From: an uncultured Coriobacteriales bacterium
GTDB taxonomy: Bacteria > Actinomycetota > Coriobacteriia > Coriobacteriales > Atopobiaceae
Direction: 5' to 3'
Assembly (NCBI GenBank): GCA_947305035.1
Contig: CAMZCV010000027.1
Location: 1-9,184, forward strand
Length of the DNA: 9,184 nucleotides
Made by a program: the position numbers and the translations under genes. Each line of letters opens with the position of its first letter. The stretch's first letter is position 1. This document shows, piece after piece, positions 1 to 4,644 of this stretch. The notes beneath the pieces were generated by a model, which saw only the letters and a program-made list of their open reading frames with translations, had not been told where the DNA came from and made no database searches.

Positions 1-1
1 G

Positions 2-817
2 AAGCCGCTCGCCGTGCAGCAGTGGCTTGACGGGCTGAGCTACAACGGGGCGCTACAGTCGATGAACGTCCTGCGCCCGACCATCGACTACGCCGTGCGG
101 TACGGCGTCATCGACACCAACCCGTTCCGCGAGAAGTACCTCATGCCGAGCAAGTCCACCGTCGAGCGCCGAGATCGTGGCGTGTGGACCTTGGACGAGC
201 TGGGCGCGATATGGCGCGACCACGCCCTCGGGCAGTGGTGGGAAGCGCCCTTCCTGCTCTCCGCGTTCGGCGGTTGCCGCGTGGGCGAGTCGCTGGGCGT
301 GCGCGACACTGACGCGACACTCGCTGACGTGTGTGGCGTGCCCGTCTGCATGGTGCGCATCGACCGCCAGATACCGTCGGTGGGCGCAGCCGTGAGGGAC
401 ACGCTGAAGAACGCGCAGAGCCACCGCACGATAGCGATACCGGGCCGTGCTGGGCTGCGCGTGGCGTCCCTGGCTGAGTCGTGCGACACGTGGCTTGGCG
501 GCGACGGGCTGGGCGGTCCGTCCACCCAGCGGCGGCTCATGCTGGCGTGGAAGTCGGCGGGGATGGAGCACCCGTTCCGCAATCTGCGCAACAGCTACGA
601 GACGAACATGCGATGGGCGCAGCGCCTACCTCCGTGGCTGGTGGAACCCCTTCTGGGCCACGGTGGCAAGGGCGTCACGGGGCAATTCTACGACCGCCCG
701 AGCGCGGAGATGTTCGCCGAAGCGGTGGCCGACGCGTACCGCGAGCGGCCCTATGACGCGGGCTGGGAGTGGGCTGATTGTGGGGAGTTGACCCGAATTG
801 GGACGCAAGGAGCATAG
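2..817 (+). CDS. int: Tyrosine recombinase (phage integrase), 5' end cut by window
   Basis: This is a site-specific tyrosine recombinase that would carry out phage integration and excision. The frame is open from base 2, so the N-terminal arm-binding part lies outside the window and about 271 codons are visible. Counting from the GTG at 14, the catalytic set is readable: Arg89 in GGCRVGES, Lys132 in the LKNAQSHRTIAIP beta-hairpin, Arg192 in HPFRNLRNS, His216 in LLGHGG and the nucleophile Tyr226 in GQFYDRP. The usual His of the HxxR box is Arg189 here, a tolerated but less common change. The residues before it look like the end of a core-binding SAM-like domain. The GTG at 14 is probably not the true start. 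It is the only rightward gene in the window and converges on the late operon, with a likely attachment region just beyond its stop. Confidence 0.93.
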   Translation, partial: KPLAVQQWLDGLSYNGALQSMNVLRPTIDYAVRYGVIDTNPFREKYLMPSKSTVERRDRGVWTLDELGAIWRDHALGQWWEAPFLLSAFGGCRVGESLGVRDTDATLADVCGVPVCMVRIDRQIPSVGAAVRDTLKNAQSHRTIAIPGRAGLRVASLAESCDTWLGGDGLGGPSTQRRLMLAWKSAGMEHPFRNLRNSYETNMRWAQRLPPWLVEPLLGHGGKGVTGQFYDRPSAEMFAEAVADAYRERPYDAGWEWADCGELTRIGTQGA

Positions 818-976
818 ACACCCTGTTTTACCTGCGGTTTTGTATCGTGTCGTATGACTCTCTATGATAACAGTGTAGTGCCGTGTTGTGCAAGTGATGT
901 CCTGACATGCGGTTTCTTGTGCGTGGAGTGCGCTCATGTGCACGGTTTGCGGCCACTTGGGACGCGACTGGGACGC
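818..976. other. Non-coding region after integrase, putative attP region
   Basis: There is no convincing gene here. The stretch is visibly more AT-rich than its surroundings and lies between the integrase stop and the late-operon terminator, where attP usually sits in temperate phages. The octamer TGGGACGC occurs at 799-806 (inside the integrase end), 958-965 and 969-976; the first and last copies extend to TGGGACGCAA. An 11-bp word, CCTGCGGTTTT (831-841), recurs at 1067-1077 inside tRNA-Tyr. Repeats of this kind could be integrase arm or core sites, but the attachment core cannot be fixed without the host junctions. Confidence 0.4.
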
Positions 977-1014
977 AAAAAAGGCCCCCTCCCCGCACTC
1001 TGCGGGAAGGGGGC
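977..1014 (-). terminator. Intrinsic terminator of the late operon
   Basis: On the - strand a 14-bp stem (1014-1001 paired with 997-984, one G-U pair, loop GAG) is followed directly by six T residues (982-977). It lies 12 nt after the CCA end of tRNA-Tyr, so it closes the tail-DGR-lysis-tRNA transcription unit before it can run into the integrase. There is no T-run on the + strand, so it acts in one direction only. Confidence 0.9.
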
Positions 1015-1026
1015 GAGTCGCTTGTA

Positions 1027-1113
1027 TGGTGCATCACCAAAGAGTCGAACTTTGCGGGGGCCAAGCCCTGCGGTTTTACAGACCGCGCCCTCTCCGTAGG
1101 GGTCTAGTGACGC
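1027..1113 (-). tRNA. tRNA-Tyr (anticodon GTA), CCA encoded
   Basis: This is an 87-nt class II tRNA. The acceptor stem GCGTCAC/GTGATGC has one G-U pair. The D-arm is CCC/GGG with GG in the loop. The anticodon arm is GCGGT-CTGTAAA-ACCGC with anticodon GTA, so it decodes TAC/TAT. The long variable arm has a GGGC/GCCC stem, as expected for bacterial tRNA-Tyr. The T-arm is CAAAG-TTCGACT-CTTTG, and CCA is encoded. It is the last gene before the terminator. Confidence 0.95.
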
Positions 1114-1114
1114 A

Positions 1115-1189
1115 TGGCTGGAACGGCTGGATTCGAACCAGCGACCAAGTGCTTAACGGGCACCTGCTCTACCTCTGAGCTACGCTCCA
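1115..1189 (-). tRNA. tRNA-Asn (anticodon GTT) with unusual C33
   Basis: This is a 75-nt tRNA: acceptor TGGAGCG/CGTTCCA, D-arm GCTC-AGAGGTA-GAGC, T-arm GCTGG-TTCGAAT-CCAGC, discriminator G and encoded CCA. The anticodon arm is GGTGC-CCGTTAA-GCACT, giving anticodon GTT (Asn, AAC/AAT). Loop position 33 is C where nearly all elongator tRNAs have U. Everything else is canonical, so it is probably a real but atypical tRNA. It ends 1 nt before tRNA-Tyr. Confidence 0.9.
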
Positions 1190-1193
1190 GTTT

Positions 1194-1300
1194 TGGTGCG
1201 GAGGGTCTGGTATTTCACCGACATTTCCCATCCCCCAGACGGGTGTTCTCACTGCGCATCGGTGCATGCCCCTAGCGCATCGTCTTTAAACTACCTCCGA
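1194..1300 (-). other. tRNA-like spacer element between tRNA-Trp and tRNA-Asn
   Basis: These 107 nt exactly fill the gap in the tRNA array. The ends pair like an acceptor stem (CGGAGG at 1299-1294 with CCTCCG at 1204-1199), followed by CA and a final CCA. TA follows the 5' strand, as at tRNA positions 8-9. Inside are a 4-bp stem with a 7-nt loop (ATGC-GCTAGGG-GCAT) and a 6-bp stem GTCTGG/CCAGAC. There is no canonical T-arm, so I do not call it a tRNA. It may be a decayed tRNA, an unusual tRNA-like RNA or simply a structured spacer. Confidence 0.35.
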
Positions 1301-1302
1301 TA

Positions 1303-1379
1303 TGGCAGGCCCGGAAGGTGTCGAACCTTCTTCTTCGGTTTTGGAGACCGATGCTCTAAAGCCGGTGAGCTACGAGCCT
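1303..1379 (-). tRNA. tRNA-Trp (anticodon CCA), CCA encoded
   Basis: This is a 77-nt tRNA: acceptor AGGCTCG/CGGGCCT (one G-U pair), D-arm GCTC/GAGC with GG in the loop, anticodon arm TCGGT-CTCCAAA-ACCGA with anticodon CCA (decodes TGG), a 4-nt variable loop, T-arm GAAGG-TTCGACA-CCTTC, discriminator G and encoded CCA. It starts 10 nt after the stop of the zinc-ribbon gene, so it is cotranscribed with the lysis genes. Confidence 0.95.
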
Positions 1380-1389
1380 ACGCTCGATT

Positions 1390-1572
1390 CTACCACGGGG
1401 CCACGCCCATGTCGCGCCAGTCGCGCTTGGTGGCCCATTCCATCTGCTTGTGCCCGCAGGTATGGCAGCGCAGCAGGAACCACACCTTGTCCCTCACGGT
1501 CTTGTCTGAGCCGTGGACGGGGCGCATCTTGTCGCCGCACTTCGGGCACGTGCGCTGCTCGTACGCCCTCAT
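1390..1572 (-). CDS. Small zinc-ribbon protein (60 aa)
   Basis: The 60-aa product has two CxxC knuckles, CPKCG near residue 9 and CHTCGHK near residue 36. This is the pattern of a single treble-clef or zinc-ribbon fold, which usually binds nucleic acid or a protein partner. It is rich in basic and aromatic residues. The chosen ATG overlaps the stop of the preceding membrane gene (ATGA), so the two are translationally coupled; the same frame stays open upstream but only as a shadow of that gene. It is the last protein gene of the late operon, directly before tRNA-Trp. Its function is not known to me; a small late regulator or an accessory protein is possible. Confidence 0.75.
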   Translation of the reverse strand: MRAYEQRTCPKCGDKMRPVHGSDKTVRDKVWFLLRCHTCGHKQMEWATKRDWRDMGVAPW

Positions 1573-1694
1573 TGGACCACCGTGAACGCGATGGTTGCCA
1601 CCCACACGAGCGCCTGAATCACCGCGCCGCAAAGCGCGAGCGACATGAGCGCCCCGATGGTGAACAGCAGCGCGTAGACCGCCGTGTCACGCAT
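1569..1694 (-). CDS. Small one-helix membrane protein (41 aa)
   Basis: A short MRDT start is followed by one long hydrophobic stretch, from about residue 7 to residue 40, with a Gly/Ala/Leu/Val-rich core. That is enough for one or two membrane-spanning segments. Its ATG overlaps the stop of the previous membrane gene by 8 nt, and its own stop overlaps the zinc-ribbon start by 4 nt. This packing supports a real gene despite its size. Its place just after the lysin suggests a lysis accessory such as a second holin or antiholin. No family is recognised. Confidence 0.65.
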   Translation of the reverse strand: MRDTAVYALLFTIGALMSLALCGAVIQALVWVATIAFTVVQ

Positions 1695-1809
1695 GGAGCA
1701 CCACCGCCAGCACCGCCAGCGTGGCGAGCATCGCCGTGGCCACGAGCCAGACCATCCACGTCAGCGGCAGCTTGCGCGGCTTGCGCGGGGTCGCGCGTCG
1801 GGCGCTCAT
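1687..1809 (-). CDS. Small one-helix membrane protein (40 aa) after lysin
   Basis: The N-terminus is strongly basic (MSARRATPRKPRK), followed by one transmembrane helix at about residues 15-38. By the positive-inside rule the basic end should stay in the cytoplasm. Its ATG overlaps the lysin TGA (ATGA), a typical coupled start, and its stop overlaps the next small membrane gene. Size, topology and position fit a lysis accessory (antiholin or second holin), but this is inference from context. A longer open frame of the same phase exists upstream inside the lysin and is a shadow. Confidence 0.65.
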   Translation of the reverse strand: MSARRATPRKPRKLPLTWMVWLVATAMLATLAVLAVVLHA

Positions 1810-2543
1810 GAGACCACCACCCAACTGTGCTGCTTGCCGACGGACAGGTATCGGTCCTTCTTGCGGTAGAGGTAGTGCGCCCAGATGGTCGTGCCGTCGA
1901 ATAGGATCGCGTCGCAGCGGACGCTCTTGCCCACCTTCAGCGACCCCACGGGCTTCGCGGCGAGGTCGGGCGTCGTGCGGATGTTGCACTCCTCGGTGGC
2001 CGTGAACGTGAAGTTGCAGGCCTTTTGCGCGGGCGGCTCGGGCGGGGTCCACGTGATGGTGACCTCCTCGATGGTGCCGTCCCCCTTGCGGTTCGGCTGC
2101 GAGTAGCCGTGCGCGTTGTGGTCGATGATGTGGTCGGCCACGAGCGCCGCCGCTATCGCCGCGGGAATGCCGTCGACCGTGGCCGCGCCCTCGTAGCGCA
2201 GCAGCACCGACCAGTCGCTGGCGCGGTAGGCGCTGCGCGTGACCTCGGTGCCGTCCTGGTCCCCCTGCCTGCCGCTCAGCCCGCCGGGGTAGTCGCCGTG
2301 TCGGGCACCGCCCTGCAAGCCGCCGCCGAGGTAAATCTCCGTGTGTCCGTCGCGCCAGAGCACGTCCCCCTGCTGCGGGGCGCTCAGGCTGCGGCGCACG
2401 AAGCCGTGGTCGGTCAGCAGCTCGATTTCGTTGCCCGTCCAGCAGTAACAACCGTAAGGCAACACGCCGACCGCCCTATAGCACATTCTTACTAATTCGC
2501 TACAGTCGTAATCTCCCCCATGTATATACACGGTGGCTTTCAT
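1806..2543 (-). CDS. Phage endolysin: cysteine peptidase/amidase domain plus SH3-like domain
   Basis: This is a peptidoglycan hydrolase of the NlpC/P60-CHAP-like (phage Amidase_5-type) group that degrades the host wall at lysis. Counting from the ATG at 2543 (245 aa), the nucleophile is Cys14 in GGDYDCSEL and the catalytic His is near residue 67 in DGHTEIYLGGG. GDVLWR before the His is typical of the fold. A middle segment (about 127-165) carries HGYSQPNRKGDGT, and a C-terminal SH3-like wall-binding domain runs from about 175 to 245 (NIRTTPDLAAKPVGSLKVG). The ATG has AAGGAGG 6 nt upstream; a GTG at 2549 abuts that site and is unlikely. Only 13 residues precede the nucleophile, fewer than usual. 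The 5' end overlaps the holin by 44 nt and is more AT-rich than the rest. Confidence 0.85.
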   Translation of the reverse strand: MKATVYIHGGDYDCSELVRMCYRAVGVLPYGCYCWTGNEIELLTDHGFVRRSLSAPQQGDVLWRDGHTEIYLGGGLQGGARHGDYPGGLSGRQGDQDGTEVTRSAYRASDWSVLLRYEGAATVDGIPAAIAAALVADHIIDHNAHGYSQPNRKGDGTIEEVTITWTPPEPPAQKACNFTFTATEECNIRTTPDLAAKPVGSLKVGKSVRCDAILFDGTTIWAHYLYRKKDRYLSVGKQHSWVVVS

Positions 2544-2931
2544 CGTCACCCTCCTTGGGCTTGACGAAGCTTGTGATCCAGCCGACCAAACCCTCTGCGT
2601 CGGGGTCGTACTTCTTTATCAATTCGAGGACGCTGCCCGTCTCCATGATGCCGATGTAGACGCATGTCGCTATCAGCAGGGGTTGCGTGGCGAGGTCGAA
2701 CCCTCCCACGAGCGCCCCGTCGAGTATCGCGCCCAGCGCCATCGCGCTCAGCTCCATGAACTTGTGCAGCAGCCCGGCCCTCATCTTCTCGCTGCTGAAG
2801 GTGTGGGTCGCTATCGCGCCGACGATGCCCACGATGAGGTCCAGCGCGATGAGGGTTAGGACCGTAAAGATTGCCGTCTGCGCCTTCGGGTCCGTCACGG
2901 GGGATATGACGTGGTAGATGTATGGAGGCAT
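2500..2931 (-). CDS. Phage holin, toxin-secretion/lysis holin type
   Basis: This is a membrane pore-former that times lysis and gives the endolysin access to the wall. The 143-aa product has three hydrophobic segments at about 19-44, 57-78 and 84-105, joined by short loops, and a charged cytoplasmic tail. Features such as LDLIVGIVGA, the HTFSSEKMRAGLLHK loop and ATCVYIGIMETGSVLE match the phage_holin_4-type family as I know it. The ATG has a modest GAGG about 8 nt upstream. The 3' end overlaps the lysin start by 44 nt in another frame, a common holin-lysin coupling. It follows the XkdX gene and a strong hairpin. Confidence 0.9.
   Translation of the reverse strand: MPPYIYHVISPVTDPKAQTAIFTVLTLIALDLIVGIVGAIATHTFSSEKMRAGLLHKFMELSAMALGAILDGALVGGFDLATQPLLIATCVYIGIMETGSVLELIKKYDPDAEGLVGWITSFVKPKEGDDESHRVYTWGRLRL
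2550..2556 (-). promoter_or_regulatory. Ribosome binding site setting the lysin start
   Basis: AAGGAGG on the - strand lies 6 nt before the ATG at 2543. It lies inside the holin coding sequence and directly abuts the alternative GTG at 2549, so it favours the ATG. Confidence 0.8.
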
Positions 2932-2966
2932 TGGTAGACCTCGCTCTCTGGCCGCGCTCCATATGG

Positions 2967-3006
2967 CAGAGGCCCCTCCCGCGCAGCCGCGAAGGAGGGG
3001 CCTCTG
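2967..3006 (-). terminator. Strong hairpin between XkdX and holin genes (terminator-like, no U-tract)
   Basis: A perfect 13-bp inverted repeat (2967-2979 with 2994-3006) has a possible inner CGCG/CGCG extension (2980-2983 with 2988-2991) and a CAGC loop. It lies between the XkdX stop and the holin start. Neither strand has a T-run after it. It could be a U-less terminator, a partial terminator that lowers lysis gene expression, or an RNA-stability element. Confidence 0.55.
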
Positions 3007-3032
3007 TGGTGCCTATGTCGGGACGATCGTGG

Positions 3033-3179
3033 CTACTCCTGCTCGGGTTCCGGCTCGCCAAGAATCTCGGCCAGCTCGTCGGCTGTGATGCGGCCCTTGT
3101 TGTAGGCGTCATGGACCATCTTCTCGGTCCACAGTCCCTTGTCGTAGTAGCGCTTTACCTTCTCCGCAAAGCTACTCAT
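3033..3179 (-). CDS. XkdX family phage protein (48 aa)
   Basis: This very short protein begins MSSFAEKVKRYYDKGLW and continues with KMVHDAYNKGRITADELAEILGE. It is a compact helix-turn-helix-like arrangement (aromatic-rich first helix, then a GxITxxEYxxI-like end) that matches the XkdX family, usually encoded between the tail-tip and holin genes of Gram-positive phages. The ATG has GGAGG 6 nt upstream and overlaps the stop of the 54-aa gene by 8 nt. The role of XkdX proteins is not established. The position here is the classic one, so the family call is fairly firm while the function is open. Confidence 0.8.
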   Translation of the reverse strand: MSSFAEKVKRYYDKGLWTEKMVHDAYNKGRITADELAEILGEPEPEQE

Positions 3180-3336
3180 CGTCCACCTCCGGAAGTTCCA
3201 CGTCGCACATCATTGCAACGTATTCGAGCAGAGCGCCGTTGCGCTCGCCCGTGTCCTCACTGTGCTGGATGCTGGCGTTCTGGGCCTCGTCCAGCTTCTC
3301 GGCGCGCGGGTCGCGCACCCTGCGGGTCTGAATCAT
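3172..3336 (-). CDS. Hypothetical phage protein (54 aa)
   Basis: A small acidic protein begins MIQTRRVRDPRAEKLDEA and ends in CDVELPEVDDE. It shows no membrane segment and no metal-binding motif. The chosen ATG overlaps the stop of the reverse transcriptase (ATGA) and has GGAG upstream; an ATG 24 nt further up would lie inside the RT and is less likely. It overlaps the XkdX start at the other end, so RT, this gene and XkdX form one coupled string. Small proteins of this type often precede XkdX in tail-tip operons, which suggests a structural or chaperone role. I recognise no defined family. Confidence 0.65.
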   Translation of the reverse strand: MIQTRRVRDPRAEKLDEAQNASIQHSEDTGERNGALLEYVAMMCDVELPEVDDE

Positions 3337-4439
3337 GACCGCTCCAATCTCTTGAACCACTCATCGCTGTTTTCGAGCAGCCTCGGGTTGTCACCCTTGG
3401 CCGCATGCGCGCGCCATCCCTCGTATGAGGTGCGCGTCGTTCCCTCTGGCCGAAGACCCTGTGACTCGAGCGCGTAGAGCCTGCGCTTGCCGCGCCGCAT
3501 GCGCTTGACCGACTCCTTGCGCAGTGTCATGACCGCGTGGCCGTCGCCTGCGAGCCGCCAGTCGAAGCCCAGAAACGCGAAGCGCTCGCCTGCGCATATG
3601 ATGCGCGTCTTATGCTGGTGCGGCTCTAGGCCGATTTCCCCGAGCCGTTCGGTGATGTCGGCAAGGCATGCGCGTAGGTGCTCTCTGCTCTCATGCACGA
3701 GCACAAGGTCATCCATGTATCGGACGTATCCGCGAACGCCCATGCGCTCCTTGATGGCGTGGTCTACCGGGTCGAGGTAGTCGACGCCTGCTATCTGCGC
3801 GAGCTGGCTGCCGGGGTTGACGCCGGGACCGTCGCCGTACTGGTTGCGCATGGTCCTTATAGCGAAGTCGGCGACCCACTCCGGGCATGCCCTGCTGAAC
3901 CGCCGCTCCATCACGTCCATGCGCAAGTGCGCGTAGTAGCCGCGCACGTCAACAATCAGGATGCCGCCCTCGGCTCCGTGCCTGCGCGCGTGCCGCTCTA
4001 GGTGGCATCTCATGCGCCGCCGCGCGAAGTCGGTACCCTTCCCCTTCTGGCACGCCGCATTGTCGTAAATCCAGCACCTGCTCATGCACGGGTAGATGGC
4101 GTTGTCGTTGTACGACCGTTGCACAACGCGGTCGCGGAACGGTATCGCCATGATCTCGCGGCGCTTCGGGCTTGTGACGGTGAACGACGTGGTGGGCCTT
4201 GCGCGATAGCTGCCGTCATGCAGCTCGTCACAGAGGCGCGCTATGTTCTCGGGGCCGTTGAGCACGAAGCTCTGGACGCTCGCCTTCCACATCACGCCGC
4301 GGCGGCAGCGCATCATCGACTCCCAAAGCGCGTCGAAGCCGATAACGTCCTCGGGGTCGATGGTGGGGACGGCGGCGGCACCGTCGCCCCACAGGGCGGA
4401 TGCACGCCGTCCTCGTCCTTGTTCGGGGCGCTCGCCCAC
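3333..4439 (-). CDS. DGR reverse transcriptase
   Basis: This reverse transcriptase copies the template repeat RNA into adenine-mutagenised cDNA for transfer into the variable repeat. Counting from the GTG at 4439 (368 aa), motifs appear in order: IPFRDRVVQRS (about 99-109), CQKGKGT (130-136), the first catalytic Asp in ILIVDVRGYY (Asp164), GVNPGSQLAQ (206-215, the SQ-type motif 4 typical of DGR RTs), GYVRYMDDLVLV (YMDD 241-244) and the thumb-start FAFLGFDW (about 288-295). The tail has the basic, SYEGWRAHAAKGD-like end common in this group. The frame runs open back through TR to an ATG at 4619, but that would put a poly-Asn leader on the protein. GTG at 4439 or 4481 is more likely; the nearest in-frame ATGs (4316, 4313) would cut conserved N-terminal residues. 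The stop overlaps the next gene. Confidence 0.93.
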   Translation of the reverse strand: MGERPEQGRGRRASALWGDGAAAVPTIDPEDVIGFDALWESMMRCRRGVMWKASVQSFVLNGPENIARLCDELHDGSYRARPTTSFTVTSPKRREIMAIPFRDRVVQRSYNDNAIYPCMSRCWIYDNAACQKGKGTDFARRRMRCHLERHARRHGAEGGILIVDVRGYYAHLRMDVMERRFSRACPEWVADFAIRTMRNQYGDGPGVNPGSQLAQIAGVDYLDPVDHAIKERMGVRGYVRYMDDLVLVHESREHLRACLADITERLGEIGLEPHQHKTRIICAGERFAFLGFDWRLAGDGHAVMTLRKESVKRMRRGKRRLYALESQGLRPEGTTRTSYEGWRAHAAKGDNPRLLENSDEWFKRLERS

Positions 4440-4509
4440 GGGACGCAGGCTCCCTGTGCCAACCTCTCGAATCTCACTCACTGCGTGAATGCTCCATGTC
4501 CGAGTCTCT

Positions 4510-4639
4510 GCACTGTCCGGGGCCGCAAAATTACCGTTGTTGGCGTTGTTGTTGCCACAATTGCCCGACGTGTTGACATTGCCGACGTTGTTACCGTTGT
4601 TGCGATTGCACGAACGCATCCAAGCGTTGCGGGCCGTTT
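4510..4639 (-). repeat. DGR template repeat (TR)
   Basis: This 130-bp segment aligns without gaps to the VR at 5135-5264 (offset 625). All 24 differences fall on adenines of the - strand (9 A to G, 11 A to T and 4 A to C), while all 93 non-adenine positions are identical. About 37 adenines are present. Most sit in AAC/AAT codons: read in the frame of the target it encodes 15 Asn residues. It lies 5 nt after the avd stop and before the RT start, as in the Bordetella phage arrangement. A TAA lies at its 5' edge, so it is not itself a target gene. The RT-initiating RNA structure should extend into the flanking sequences. Confidence 0.96.
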
Positions 4640-4644
4640 ACAGC

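Noticed and set aside
840..868. Possible + strand promoter: TTGTAT (840-845), 17-nt spacer, TATGAT (863-868)
   Set aside because: The match is moderate and there is no gene downstream on that strand before the terminator hairpin and tRNAs; it may be chance in an AT-rich att region.
854..1178. Short + strand frames across the att region and tRNAs
   Set aside because: They cross tRNA-Tyr and a terminator and lack ribosome sites.
1194..1300. A fourth canonical tRNA (possible TAG anticodon)
   Set aside because: There is no T-arm with TTC, the first acceptor pair does not form, and it is 107 nt long; kept only as a tRNA-like element.
1687..2451. 254-aa - strand frame overlapping the lysin
   Set aside because: Most of it is an Arg/Gly-rich shadow of the lysin; only its last 40 codons form a real coupled membrane gene, annotated separately.
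4440..4619. ATG at 4619 as the start of the reverse transcriptase (428 aa)
   Set aside because: The ATG is inside TR and the added residues are TR-encoded poly-Asn; DGR RT homology starts about 90 residues later. I keep GTG 4439 as the start and flag the alternative.
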